Source of the DNA: Bacteroidota bacterium
GTDB lineage: Bacteria; Bacteroidota; Bacteroidia; Bacteroidales; F082
Direction: 5' to 3'
DNA length: 64,000 nt
Assembly: GCA_016845175.1 (NCBI GenBank)
Contig: JAERTD010000026.1
Coordinates: 1 to 64,000 of the forward strand
The notes beneath the pieces are model-generated. The model searched no databases. It saw nothing but the letters and a program-made list of their open reading frames with translations, and was not told the DNA's origin. Made by a program: the position numbers and the translations under genes. Below, piece after piece: positions 16,260 through 24,086 of this stretch (position 1 is its first letter; each line of letters opens with the position of its first letter).

Positions 16260-16481
16260 ATGGCAATCATTGTAAATCTGGATGTAATGTTGGCCAGGAG
16301 AAAAATGAGCCTCACAGAACTATCCAATCAGGTAGGTATCACCATGGCCAATTTATCCATACTAAAAAAAGGAAAGGCTAAGGCCATACGCTTTTCAACC
16401 CTCGAGTCCATCTGCAAAGTATTGGATTGTCAGCCAGGAGAAATACTGGAATATGAAAGAGGAACTTTGAGTGATGAGTGA
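16260..16481 (+). CDS. XRE-family helix-turn-helix regulator (YozG-like)
   Basis: This 73-residue Cro/C1-type DNA-binding protein is little more than its HTH: MSLTELSNQVGITMANLSILKKGKA is the turn and recognition region, followed by FSTLESICKVLDCQPGEIL. This small type is regularly found right after DUF2975 genes and probably controls the pair. The palindrome at 15555-15569 is its likely binding site (inference). Confidence 0.88.
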   Translation: MAIIVNLDVMLARRKMSLTELSNQVGITMANLSILKKGKAKAIRFSTLESICKVLDCQPGEILEYERGTLSDE

Positions 16482-16549
16482 TGAATGTGGAAAGATGAAT
16501 GAGATAACCTGTGTTTCATAAATTACCCTAATGATGCTAAAGAATAGTC

Positions 16550-16768
16550 ATGATGAAAAAACTAAGAAAGCTCTTTTCCTTGCTACTTCTGTTATTATTA
16601 ATAAGCTTCAATTCTGATAGCTGTAAGGAGGGAGAAAGGGCTTCATTCCAACAAACTAATATGCTTACTCGAGGCCAAACAGCAGATTCTTCTGATGATA
16701 TTTTACAAAGAACTGCTATTAAAGCGATGGTTTTTATCGGTAACCAACTGCCTCACCATTTATATTAA
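16550..16768 (+). CDS. Small putative exported protein
   Basis: This 72-residue reading frame starts with MMKKLRKLF and a run of leucines, a signal-peptide-like N-terminus, then a short polar tail. There is no proper lipobox before its Cys. The stop is 9 bp upstream of the retropepsin-like gene, so the two may be co-translated. I do not recognise the family. It could be a real small exported protein or a leader frame. Confidence 0.4.
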   Translation: MMKKLRKLFSLLLLLLLISFNSDSCKEGERASFQQTNMLTRGQTADSSDDILQRTAIKAMVFIGNQLPHHLY

Positions 16769-16777
16769 AAAACAAAT

Positions 16778-18067
16778 ATGAAGAAGCGTAAAACAAATCT
16801 TGTAAAAAAAGTCAGCCTATTCATTTTTCTGATACTCCTTGTGTTAACAGGAGGGGCAATTATTGGATATCAGTATTTACAATCCGTGTTGCAGGCCAAA
16901 ATCAGTTCCTGCCAACTTGAAAACAGAAATTATAAGGAGGTTATCGAGTTTGAATATGTAAATAACTGGATAGTCGTAAAGGCAAAAGTAGCTGGTTGTG
17001 ACGAAGAATTGCCTTTTATCTTTGATACCGGGGCTCAAACTGTATTCCTGGATTCTCTTCTTCAGAAAATAGGAGCTTCTCATTATGATCGTTTATCCTT
17101 TGACGGCAATTCAGATACTGTAAGTCATGCATTCAACAATGAATTGATAACACTTCATAACCTTGAGCTCAATGGCCTGCGTTTTACGGATATTGGCGCC
17201 ATAACTGCCTCCAACGAAAAATGGGAGATGCTTAATTGTATATCTGCCTATGGGATCATTGGATGCAATATGATAAAGCATTGCAACTACCAGATCGATT
17301 ACCAAAAGAAACAAATCATCATCACAGACCAGCTGGAAGAATTGCCTAATTACCAGAGTATACAGTGGGTTGACTACACTTCTCTTGAGACACAGGAATC
17401 ACCTGTAATTGCCGCTGTTATAAATGATAGTGTGGTAGTGAATTTGCTGTTTGATACTGGTATGAGCGGAAGCTTGACCCTGAAATCCAGCCGTTTATAT
17501 AGTGGTCTTGTCAATAATCCTATGGTTGAAAGCATTGGCTATACAGCAGTTCCTACTTTATATATTAGAGGCGAGAAAAAGGAAGTTTATCATGGCCTAA
17601 AGTTTAAGGCTAGCACTTTCCAGATAGGTGAGTTACTTTCAGAGGACCTTTGCATTCATGTGAAAGAAGGAGGACGGTCCTCATTTGATGGTATCCTCGG
17701 AAATTCTTTTTTTGAGAATTTTATCATCACCCTTGATTTTAAAAACAAGAAAATTGGATTTATCAGAAATGGAAAGAAACAAGAATTAAAAACTACCTAT
17801 GGTCTGAGCTATACAGTGTCGAAAAGCAAGATGTATATCAGCCGTGTGTATGATGGTTTTGATCCAGAAATACAAGGGGTTGAGGCTGGAGATGAGGTCC
17901 ACTCTATTAACGGTATCAAAATTTCAGAACTCACACAGGCAAATTGTTGTGATATCTACAGAAACGAATATAGCTTACATCAACCTGAAGATAGCCTGCT
18001 CTCTCTGGAAATCATTAAAAATAACTCCATCAGTTCTTATCAAATAAGAAAGCAAAGAATATTCTAA
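16778..18067 (+). CDS. Membrane-anchored retropepsin-like aspartyl protease with PDZ domain
   Basis: One N-terminal helix (about 11-33) anchors the protein, leaving the rest outside the inner membrane. Two aspartyl protease motifs lie in one chain: Asp83-Thr-Gly (FIFDTGAQ) and Asp226-Thr-Gly (LLFDTGMSG), each starting a half-domain; DGILGNSFFENF (about 305-316) is the flap-side hydrophobic glycine motif. A PDZ domain (about 345-429, VEAGDEVHSING) binds peptide C-termini. Having both DTG motifs in one chain gives a pseudo-dimer, whereas retroviral enzymes are homodimers. Similar protease-PDZ proteins are common in Bacteroidota, but their substrates are unknown. Confidence 0.85.
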   Translation: MKKRKTNLVKKVSLFIFLILLVLTGGAIIGYQYLQSVLQAKISSCQLENRNYKEVIEFEYVNNWIVVKAKVAGCDEELPFIFDTGAQTVFLDSLLQKIGASHYDRLSFDGNSDTVSHAFNNELITLHNLELNGLRFTDIGAITASNEKWEMLNCISAYGIIGCNMIKHCNYQIDYQKKQIIITDQLEELPNYQSIQWVDYTSLETQESPVIAAVINDSVVVNLLFDTGMSGSLTLKSSRLYSGLVNNPMVESIGYTAVPTLYIRGEKKEVYHGLKFKASTFQIGELLSEDLCIHVKEGGRSSFDGILGNSFFENFIITLDFKNKKIGFIRNGKKQELKTTYGLSYTVSKSKMYISRVYDGFDPEIQGVEAGDEVHSINGIKISELTQANCCDIYRNEYSLHQPEDSLLSLEIIKNNSISSYQIRKQRIF

Positions 18068-18092
18068 TAAAGCTAAGTCATACAAGCATAAG

Positions 18093-20306
18093 TTACCTTC
18101 TCCTGCCACCACCTCTGGCACCTCCTGAACGATTCATGCTGCCACTGGGACGACTTGTATTGCGCTGCATTTGTTGCTGCGACCTGTTGTAATTATTGGC
18201 CCCTTGGTTTCTGTTTTGGTGTGAGCGCTCCAACTGCTGCCTTTGATTGGTTTGTGGCGGCTGGCGTGTGCTGGGTTGCTGACGAGTACTCGGCTGCTGA
18301 TTGGTAGAAGGCTGTTGACGCGTGGGTTGCTGCCTGGTAGCAGGTTGCTGCCCGGTGCTTGGCCTTTGACCTGCTTTGTTGGACCGATTCTCAAAGCTGC
18401 CATTCTGATTCCTTTGGTATACATTTCCCTTACGGTCGGTATACATATTGTTAGCTTTGGTGGTATTCCTGGCCCTGTTATTTACAGTGTTAGTGGGACG
18501 TGTACTTCGGTTACCGGTATGTTTTACACCAGTGCTTCGGTTGTTATAGACGTTTCTGCTGGCATTTCTGTGTCCAGCCGCATATCCTGCTCTGTATCCG
18601 CGGTGGTAGCCATGATGATAGCCTCTTCGGTATCCATGACGATATCCTGCATGATAGCCTCTGGGTCCCCAATATCCACGATGGTAGGGATGAAAACTCC
18701 AACCCATCCAACCATAACTAAAGCCAACTGAAAATCCCCATCCTGTCCAGGGATTATAATGAACTCCAAATCCCCATGTCACAGGTCTCGGGTAATAATA
18801 GTATCCATACCATGGACGGTAGTAATAGCCTGTGCCATATACCACCACACCACCATATACATAACAGTTGGTATAACCAGGTAAATAACCCACATAAACT
18901 ACTTCAGGAGAAGAATCGTAGATATAGGCATATTTGACATTATATACCGGAGCCTCTGGTGGAATGTCATTAACCTCTTCAGGTCGGTTCACACAAACTT
19001 CCCAGGGGCCTGTGGCCTTATCCGACATAAACCATACTGCCTCATCCACACAATAGTATTTGTTCTTAATGAGCAATACAGTTTTATCAGTATTTTGAGC
19101 ATAGGAGATATCAGTACCTTCAATTTTCTCGAACTTTGGATTGCCATCATAACTTACTTCAACGGTGGCTGTTTTGCGGTCGATGGTGGCCGTTTGTGGA
19201 ATGGATTGCTCCAATAAAGCTGTTTCCGATTCATTGGTGCCCGGAACACTTGGCCTTACATTAGCCAGATCTGAATCCTGTGGTATATTCCTGAAATCCT
19301 CAGGCAGATCAGAAGGCTCGCTGAATTTCCAATCTCCGTCTTCCAGAGATTTAGACATATACCAGCGTCCTGCTAGCAACAAATAATGGTTCTGAGAGTT
19401 GATATCCATAACAATATCGCTCTCGGTGTTGGCTACATAGAGCAATGAAGTGCCCTCAATGGCTTTATAGTCCACTTCGCCATCAACCATGACCAATTCT
19501 GCCGCTTTGGTTGCCACAATGATTTCAGGGGCAGAGGTATAGCTTTTGGATATTGAGTCTGTCTCCTGCTGTTGAATGGATTGTTCCGCAAATTTCTTTA
19601 TTGTTGACGGAACCTTTTTTGTTTCTTTCCAGCCTGAGGTGATGTTATCAGAAGTATACCAAAAATTGCTCCCGTTAATAAAGTATGTATTGCTTTTGGG
19701 ATCTTTTACAATAAAGAATGGGGTGTTCACCACATATTCAATGCCACTGTTTTCTTCTGTCTTTAATATGGGTTCGCCATCTACCATCATTAATATGGCT
19801 GGGCTGGTTCTGAAATAGATTGTTGGCGGATCATTCTTGATCTGGTCAGACAATTCGTTGAGGTTTTCAACTTCTTTAAGACTTGCCAAAATACGATCCA
19901 GAGACATTTCCAGATTCCATGATTCTATTTCTTTGGATAATAATTCGGAGAACTTGCTCACCTTTTTTTCATCCATCATTTCAGGGAAATGGGTTTTTAA
20001 GATGTCCATTTCCTCCAGGACAACAGTCCGGTTTTCAAGATCGGTCGACATTCGGGATTTGAACCAAATGGCTCCAAATATCATCTCTTTGTCCTTTCCT
20101 TTTATGGTTACGGCCATCCTTCCTTCAAGGATATTCGACTTAAATGACTCCAGCTGAGGCTGGTATAAAGTAGTCACATAACCATCCTTGGATTCAATTT
20201 CGATGGGCCAGTTGAGCTTAATTTCGTTTTCTGCCTTTATATTTGATGTTCCATACACCATAATAAGGGTGAGGAAGAGGATTCTGAATGTGTTTGTGAA
20301 ATGCAT
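18093..20306 (-). CDS. Exported three-repeat protein with Gly/Tyr/His-rich and Gln/Arg-rich tail
   Basis: After a signal peptide (about 1-25) comes a leading domain to about 165. Three related repeats of about 80 residues follow (about 165-240, 260-345 and 375-455). Each shares a VDGEP-like turn, an IEG(T)xxxYVxNT core, a hydrophobic strand, W(F/Y)xSxxxxGxW and a closing Pro-Ile. Next is a tract rich in Gly, Tyr, Trp and His (about 465-590), then tandem (R)QQPST-like units and an RGGGRRR end. This layout matches proteins labelled 'carbohydrate-binding family V/XII', a name without solid functional support. Cell-surface or matrix binding is plausible but unproven. Confidence 0.75.
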   Translation of the reverse strand: MHFTNTFRILFLTLIMVYGTSNIKAENEIKLNWPIEIESKDGYVTTLYQPQLESFKSNILEGRMAVTIKGKDKEMIFGAIWFKSRMSTDLENRTVVLEEMDILKTHFPEMMDEKKVSKFSELLSKEIESWNLEMSLDRILASLKEVENLNELSDQIKNDPPTIYFRTSPAILMMVDGEPILKTEENSGIEYVVNTPFFIVKDPKSNTYFINGSNFWYTSDNITSGWKETKKVPSTIKKFAEQSIQQQETDSISKSYTSAPEIIVATKAAELVMVDGEVDYKAIEGTSLLYVANTESDIVMDINSQNHYLLLAGRWYMSKSLEDGDWKFSEPSDLPEDFRNIPQDSDLANVRPSVPGTNESETALLEQSIPQTATIDRKTATVEVSYDGNPKFEKIEGTDISYAQNTDKTVLLIKNKYYCVDEAVWFMSDKATGPWEVCVNRPEEVNDIPPEAPVYNVKYAYIYDSSPEVVYVGYLPGYTNCYVYGGVVVYGTGYYYRPWYGYYYYPRPVTWGFGVHYNPWTGWGFSVGFSYGWMGWSFHPYHRGYWGPRGYHAGYRHGYRRGYHHGYHRGYRAGYAAGHRNASRNVYNNRSTGVKHTGNRSTRPTNTVNNRARNTTKANNMYTDRKGNVYQRNQNGSFENRSNKAGQRPSTGQQPATRQQPTRQQPSTNQQPSTRQQPSTRQPPQTNQRQQLERSHQNRNQGANNYNRSQQQMQRNTSRPSGSMNRSGGARGGGRRR

Positions 20307-20540
20307 ATAATGGTGTATTTGGATAGAACTGATTTGTGTTATGCTTGGTGTCTAACAAATGCCGGGCCACAAATTCAAGTGCAAACCTAATTATAAAATC
20401 CTAACCTGAATCAGCTGGCCCCAACAAATGAATATGATCTGTCTTAATTAAATAAAACCCTTAAGATAGGCCATGAAAAATTAGTAAGGTTCTGATTATT
20501 CCATTATTTTTATGGGATCTAACCATTAATGTAAAGAATC

Positions 20541-20987
20541 ATGAAAAAAATAGTATTAGTTCTATTGCTGGCTTCTGGATTTGGCTTGCTGGCTCAAGAT
20601 GTTGAACAAGACAAAGAGGCCATCAAAAAAGTCATCCAGACCGCCTATGTGGATGGCCTTCAGAATGAAGGAGATACCGTGAAAATTGATTCAGGGATAC
20701 ATCCTGGATTTAATTTGCTGGGTATTGGCAAAGAAGGTAAAATGTGGGCCTATCCCATTGAAAAATGGAAAGCCAGTGTCGTGAAGAAAAAGATGGATGG
20801 CAAGCTTCCCAAAACAGGGGATGATTTTGTAACTGTGAAGTTTGATCATATTGATGTGACTGGCACTGCGGCTGTGGCTAAAATTGAGTTTTATGTGGGC
20901 AAGAATCTGACCTATGTGGATTATATTGCCCTCTATAAGTTTGATGATGGCTGGAAAATGGTGAATAAAATATTCTATAAGTTCTAG
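20541..20987 (+). CDS. Exported NTF2-like/lumazine-binding-like protein
   Basis: This 148-residue protein has a signal peptide (MKKIVLVLLLASGFGLLAQ) and one NTF2-like fold: an N-terminal helix (DKEAIKKVIQTAYVDGL) followed by strands ending in YIALYKFDDGWKMVNKIFY, the closing motif of putative lumazine-binding SnoaL-like proteins. These often act as small ligand-binding or scaffold proteins and rarely have a known reaction. No catalytic residues can be named. The gene stands alone. Confidence 0.75.
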   Translation: MKKIVLVLLLASGFGLLAQDVEQDKEAIKKVIQTAYVDGLQNEGDTVKIDSGIHPGFNLLGIGKEGKMWAYPIEKWKASVVKKKMDGKLPKTGDDFVTVKFDHIDVTGTAAVAKIEFYVGKNLTYVDYIALYKFDDGWKMVNKIFYKF

Positions 20988-21056
20988 AGCTCAATCCTCA
21001 CAATTACCTATTTGAATTCATGGCTGGCCAATAAATGCTTGCCTTGATCATAACTT

Positions 21057-22232
21057 ATGTATAACCCTCTTATATATGCGTTAAAAGGGTTTGGTGTCCT
21101 ACTACTTGTTGTGGTAACCTTTTCCTGTGTTGATCCCTATTGGCCTGAATTGGATTCAAAATATGATGAAGCTTTGGTTGTTGATGGCAAAATAACCAAT
21201 ATGCCGCCACCCTATACTGTTCGATTGTCCATATCTTCTCCTGTAAGTCATCCTGAGTTCAAACCCAAAACAGCTTGTAAAGTTAGTGTTGTCAGTAGTT
21301 TGGGGGAGTTAGAGCATCTTGATGAAATTGAACCCGGGCTCTATCGTTCAGCTATTGACGGCATGCAGGGTGAGATAGGCATCCAGTATAAACTAAGAAT
21401 AAGTACTGCAGATGAAAAGCTTTATGAGTCAGAATTTGAGCGATTGACAGCGCCCACACCCATAGATTCTATTTATACTCAAGTTGAATATACCCCGCAT
21501 CCACAATATGAAAGAGATATGCAAGGATTACGGTTTTATGTGGATACGAAAGAAGCCATCGGGGATACCAATTACTACAGATGGGAGTTGGAACGCACCT
21601 TTAAGTACCATGCAAATTATCTGATCAAGTATATTTTTGATGGTCAGATGCATCCGTTTTCACCCACCGACTCGCTTTATACATGCTACCGGACTGATTA
21701 TATTCATGAGTCATTCACCTATAATACCTCTGACCTCACTATTCCCATAGTCAAAGCCTTTCCCCTTCATTTTGTAAGTACAGAAACCAAAGAACTCTCC
21801 ATTAGGTACAGCCTGTTGCTGAATCAATACAGCCTAAGCGCCTCTGCTTTCAATTATTGGAGCAAGGTAAAAAGTATGATAGAAGAACAAGGTGCCTTAT
21901 ACACCAGACAGCCTTTCCAGATTAGGTCCAATGTATTTAATGTATCTGATGCGGAAGAACCCGTGATGGGTTATTTTATGGTGGCAGGACAATCTCAAAA
22001 ACGGATGTATTTCGACCGACCCATGGAACTGGAATATTTTTATCCTGACTCATGTAATTTATACCCTGTGGATATCAATATCTTATGGATTAAAAGAGAA
22101 CAATGGCCTCTACTATTACCTGCATTTTTTGGAGGAACAAGTCAACAACCCGCTTGGGTAGATTACCAATGGTGCGTGGATTGCAGAGCTTTAGGCGGGG
22201 GTCTGAATAAACCTGATTTTTGGGTGGATTAA
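21057..22232 (+). CDS. DUF4249 outer-membrane lipoprotein
   Basis: The N-terminus (LLLVVVTFSC) is a lipoprotein signal with Cys24 as the lipid site. The body starts EALVVDGKITNMPPPYTVRLS and is beta-rich, as in DUF4249. Members are usually encoded beside a TonB-dependent receptor and are thought to be surface partners in nutrient uptake. No TonB receptor gene adjoins this one; the next is the arsR gene 104 bp downstream. A run of Cys and Trp near the end (WVDYQWCVDCRALGGG) is typical of the family. The ligand is unknown. Confidence 0.82.
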   Translation: MYNPLIYALKGFGVLLLVVVTFSCVDPYWPELDSKYDEALVVDGKITNMPPPYTVRLSISSPVSHPEFKPKTACKVSVVSSLGELEHLDEIEPGLYRSAIDGMQGEIGIQYKLRISTADEKLYESEFERLTAPTPIDSIYTQVEYTPHPQYERDMQGLRFYVDTKEAIGDTNYYRWELERTFKYHANYLIKYIFDGQMHPFSPTDSLYTCYRTDYIHESFTYNTSDLTIPIVKAFPLHFVSTETKELSIRYSLLLNQYSLSASAFNYWSKVKSMIEEQGALYTRQPFQIRSNVFNVSDAEEPVMGYFMVAGQSQKRMYFDRPMELEYFYPDSCNLYPVDINILWIKREQWPLLLPAFFGGTSQQPAWVDYQWCVDCRALGGGLNKPDFWVD

Positions 22233-22308
22233 GAATGCCACCCAGTTCAATACTCTTTAAAATCGCTATAAATAAGCCTGGTTTATACACCGCTTTCTGA
22301 TTTCATCG

Positions 22309-22316
22309 TATTTTTG
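22309..22316 (+). promoter_or_regulatory. -7 box (TATTTTTG) of arsR
   Basis: TATTTTTG matches TAnnTTTG. It lies 20 bp before the arsR ATG and abuts the palindromic operator at 22316-22333, so a bound repressor would cover the transcription start. Confidence 0.6.
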
Positions 22317-22333
22317 TTCGTAGTTTTACGAAC
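22316..22333. promoter_or_regulatory. ArsR operator 1
   Basis: GTTCGTA and TACGAAC form a perfect inverted repeat with a 4-bp spacer (18 bp in all), directly after the -7 box and 3 bp before the arsR start. It shares the GTTCG...CGAAC frame and total length with the palindrome at 22652-22669. Confidence 0.65.
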
Positions 22334-22336
22334 AGT

Positions 22337-22627
22337 ATGAAACTGAATGAAGTTATAAGTCCGAAACAACAGCGCATGGCCAGGTATGCCAAGGCTCTGG
22401 GACATCCGGTAAGGATATTTGTGATGGATTTATTATCCAAACAGAGTTGCTGTTATAGTGGTGACCTCACAGATGAGTTACCCATAGCCAAATCAACCTT
22501 GTCACAGCATCTGAAAGAGCTTAAAGAGGCTGGTTTGATTCAGGGAGAAATAGAAGCGCCACGAATTAAATATTGCATCAATAAAGACAACTGGGCTGAA
22601 GCCCAAAAACTTTTTAAGGATTTTTAG
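22337..22627 (+). CDS. arsR: ArsR-family metalloregulator
   Basis: This winged-helix repressor of 96 residues has a core RYAKALGHPVRIFVMDLLS followed by the recognition region IAKSTLSQHLKELKEAGLI. The likely metal site is the Cys pair in SKQSCCYSGDL, in the place of the classic ELCVCDL in helix 3, which would bind As(III) or Sb(III) and release the DNA. It heads the trx-arsF-arsG-arsP genes. Two matching palindromes, one over its own promoter and one just after its stop, suggest that it controls both itself and the effector genes. Confidence 0.9.
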   Translation: MKLNEVISPKQQRMARYAKALGHPVRIFVMDLLSKQSCCYSGDLTDELPIAKSTLSQHLKELKEAGLIQGEIEAPRIKYCINKDNWAEAQKLFKDF

Positions 22628-22651
22628 AAATTAAAAAAAATTAAACTAATT

Positions 22652-22669
22652 GTTCGGCTTTTAACGAAC
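22652..22669. promoter_or_regulatory. ArsR operator 2 before the trx-arsF-arsG-arsP genes
   Basis: GTTCG (22652-22656) and CGAAC (22665-22669) repeat the outer arms and 18-bp span of the arsR operator. It lies between the arsR stop and the thioredoxin-like ATG and may overlap a second promoter. Confidence 0.55.
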
Positions 22670-22691
22670 AGAGAATGTAAGACCAATTGTT

Positions 22692-22931
22692 ATGAATATT
22701 AAAGTACTGGGGACGGGATGTCCAAAATGCCAAACACTGGAGAAAATCACACGCGAAACCGTAAATGAGATGGGACTTGAAGCTGAAATCGAGAAGGTTG
22801 AGGATATTATGAAAATTATGGAGATCGGTGTGCTGCAAACACCCGGTCTTGTGATCAACGACAAGGTGGTCATGAGTGGGCGCCTGCCTTCTAAAAGTGA
22901 AATAAAAAACCTAATCACCCAAAACAATTAA
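22692..22931 (+). CDS. Small thioredoxin-fold disulfide protein (redox-active disulfide protein 2 type)
   Basis: This 79-residue minimal thioredoxin fold has the redox pair Cys10-Pro-Lys-Cys13 (GTGCPKCQ) and the cis-Pro in VLQTPGLVIND. Such proteins often accompany ArsP-type permeases and probably supply electrons or thiols for arsenical handling in the cytosol. The next gene starts 1 bp after its stop. The role is inferred from the operon. Confidence 0.88.
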   Translation: MNIKVLGTGCPKCQTLEKITRETVNEMGLEAEIEKVEDIMKIMEIGVLQTPGLVINDKVVMSGRLPSKSEIKNLITQNN

Positions 22932-22932
22932 T

Positions 22933-23349
22933 ATGAAGAATTTAAGTATGCTGTTTGTGCTTTTTCTGATGATAGGCGCAAATGTGTCTGTGAATGCACA
23001 GACTGAGAAAGCTGATGAAGTTAGCGTTTCTGAAACAACTGTTGAGATCTACTATTTTCATAACACACGGCGATGCCCCACATGTGAAGCTGTTGAAGAT
23101 GTTACCCTGAATACCATTAAAACAAAATACCCCGAACAGATGAAATCAGGTGTGTTGAGTTTTAAAAGCCTGAATATTGAGGATGACTCCAATGAAGCTT
23201 TGGCCAGGAAATTACATGTTTCCGGACAAACCCTTTTAGTTGTGAAAAATGGCAAAAAAAAGGACCTGACCAATGATGCTTTTCTTTATGCGCGTACAAA
23301 ACCTGAAAAGCTGAGTCAGAAACTGGAGAAAGTAATCGGTACCATTTAA
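22933..23349 (+). CDS. arsF: ArsF-family exported thioredoxin-like protein
   Basis: A signal peptide (to about SVNAQ, residue 23) is followed by a thioredoxin fold with Cys48-Pro-Thr-Cys51 in FHNTRRCPTCEAV, a feature of ArsF-family proteins annotated as a subunit of a nitrophenyl compound nitroreductase in the arsenic operon of Bacteroides. It would act in the periplasm and could exchange electrons with the ArsG membrane protein encoded next. ArsF/ArsG are tied to the handling of aromatic arsenicals; the biochemical detail for this species is inference. Confidence 0.85.
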   Translation: MKNLSMLFVLFLMIGANVSVNAQTEKADEVSVSETTVEIYYFHNTRRCPTCEAVEDVTLNTIKTKYPEQMKSGVLSFKSLNIEDDSNEALARKLHVSGQTLLVVKNGKKKDLTNDAFLYARTKPEKLSQKLEKVIGTI

Positions 23350-23359
23350 CTGTTCAACA

Positions 23360-24061
23360 TTGGAATTTCTTACCACCTTACTGGAGGGCTCCGGCTTTCC
23401 CTTGTTAACTGCGTTGATTCTGGGACTAATGACCGCTATTAGCCCTTGTCCTTTGGCAACCAATATTACAGCAGTCGGATTCATATCCAAAGACATCCAA
23501 AACAAAAACCGGGTATTTTATAACGGACTGGTATATACTCTGGGAAGGATAGTATCCTATACCTTGCTGGCCATTGTCCTGATGTACAGTGCCGACCAAT
23601 TTTCGCTGAAGCAATTATTTCAGACCTATGGAGAAAAGTTCATAGGTCCTTTGCTTATTCTTATTGGATTGTTTATGCTTGATATCATTCAGTTGAAGCT
23701 ACCCGGATTTTCAGGCTTAAGCCAACGAATGAACCAGAAAAAATTTGCCAAATATTGGGATGTTTTTCTACTGGGTTTCATTTTTGCACTGGCCTTTTGT
23801 CCATACAGTGGTGTGCTGTATTTCGGTATGCTGATCCCCTTGGTGATCAGTAGTCAGGAAGGCGCGTTTCTGGCAGTAAGCTTCGCTTTGGCCACAGGTT
23901 TACCGGTCATTCTATTTGCATGGCTCATTGCCTATACTGTTTCGGGCGTGGGGAATGTGTACAATCGGATCAAAAGCTATGAGCTTTGGTTCAGACGTGT
24001 TATCGCTGTGCTTTTTATTGGAACGGGTGTTTATTATATCCTGGAAGTATTTATTCTGTAG
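23360..24061 (+). CDS. arsG: ArsG-family CcdA/DsbD-like membrane protein
   Basis: This six-helix membrane protein of the CcdA/DsbD type has paired Cys in helix 1 (MTAISPCPLATN) and helix 4 (ALAFCPYSGVLYFG), positioned to pass electrons across the membrane. The family is annotated as an aromatic arsenical efflux permease (ArsG); electron transfer to ArsF is an equally good reading. The start is TTG at 23360: the frame is closed just upstream and the next Met (codon 24) is inside the first helix motif. It begins 10 bp after arsF. Confidence 0.83.
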   Translation: MEFLTTLLEGSGFPLLTALILGLMTAISPCPLATNITAVGFISKDIQNKNRVFYNGLVYTLGRIVSYTLLAIVLMYSADQFSLKQLFQTYGEKFIGPLLILIGLFMLDIIQLKLPGFSGLSQRMNQKKFAKYWDVFLLGFIFALAFCPYSGVLYFGMLIPLVISSQEGAFLAVSFALATGLPVILFAWLIAYTVSGVGNVYNRIKSYELWFRRVIAVLFIGTGVYYILEVFIL

Positions 24062-24086
24062 CCTTAAATAAGAAGGAGCCTTACTA

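Noticed and set aside
18243..18731. Plus-strand frame of 162 codons
   Set aside because: It is an antisense shadow of the Gln/Arg and Gly/Tyr tail of the exported three-repeat protein.
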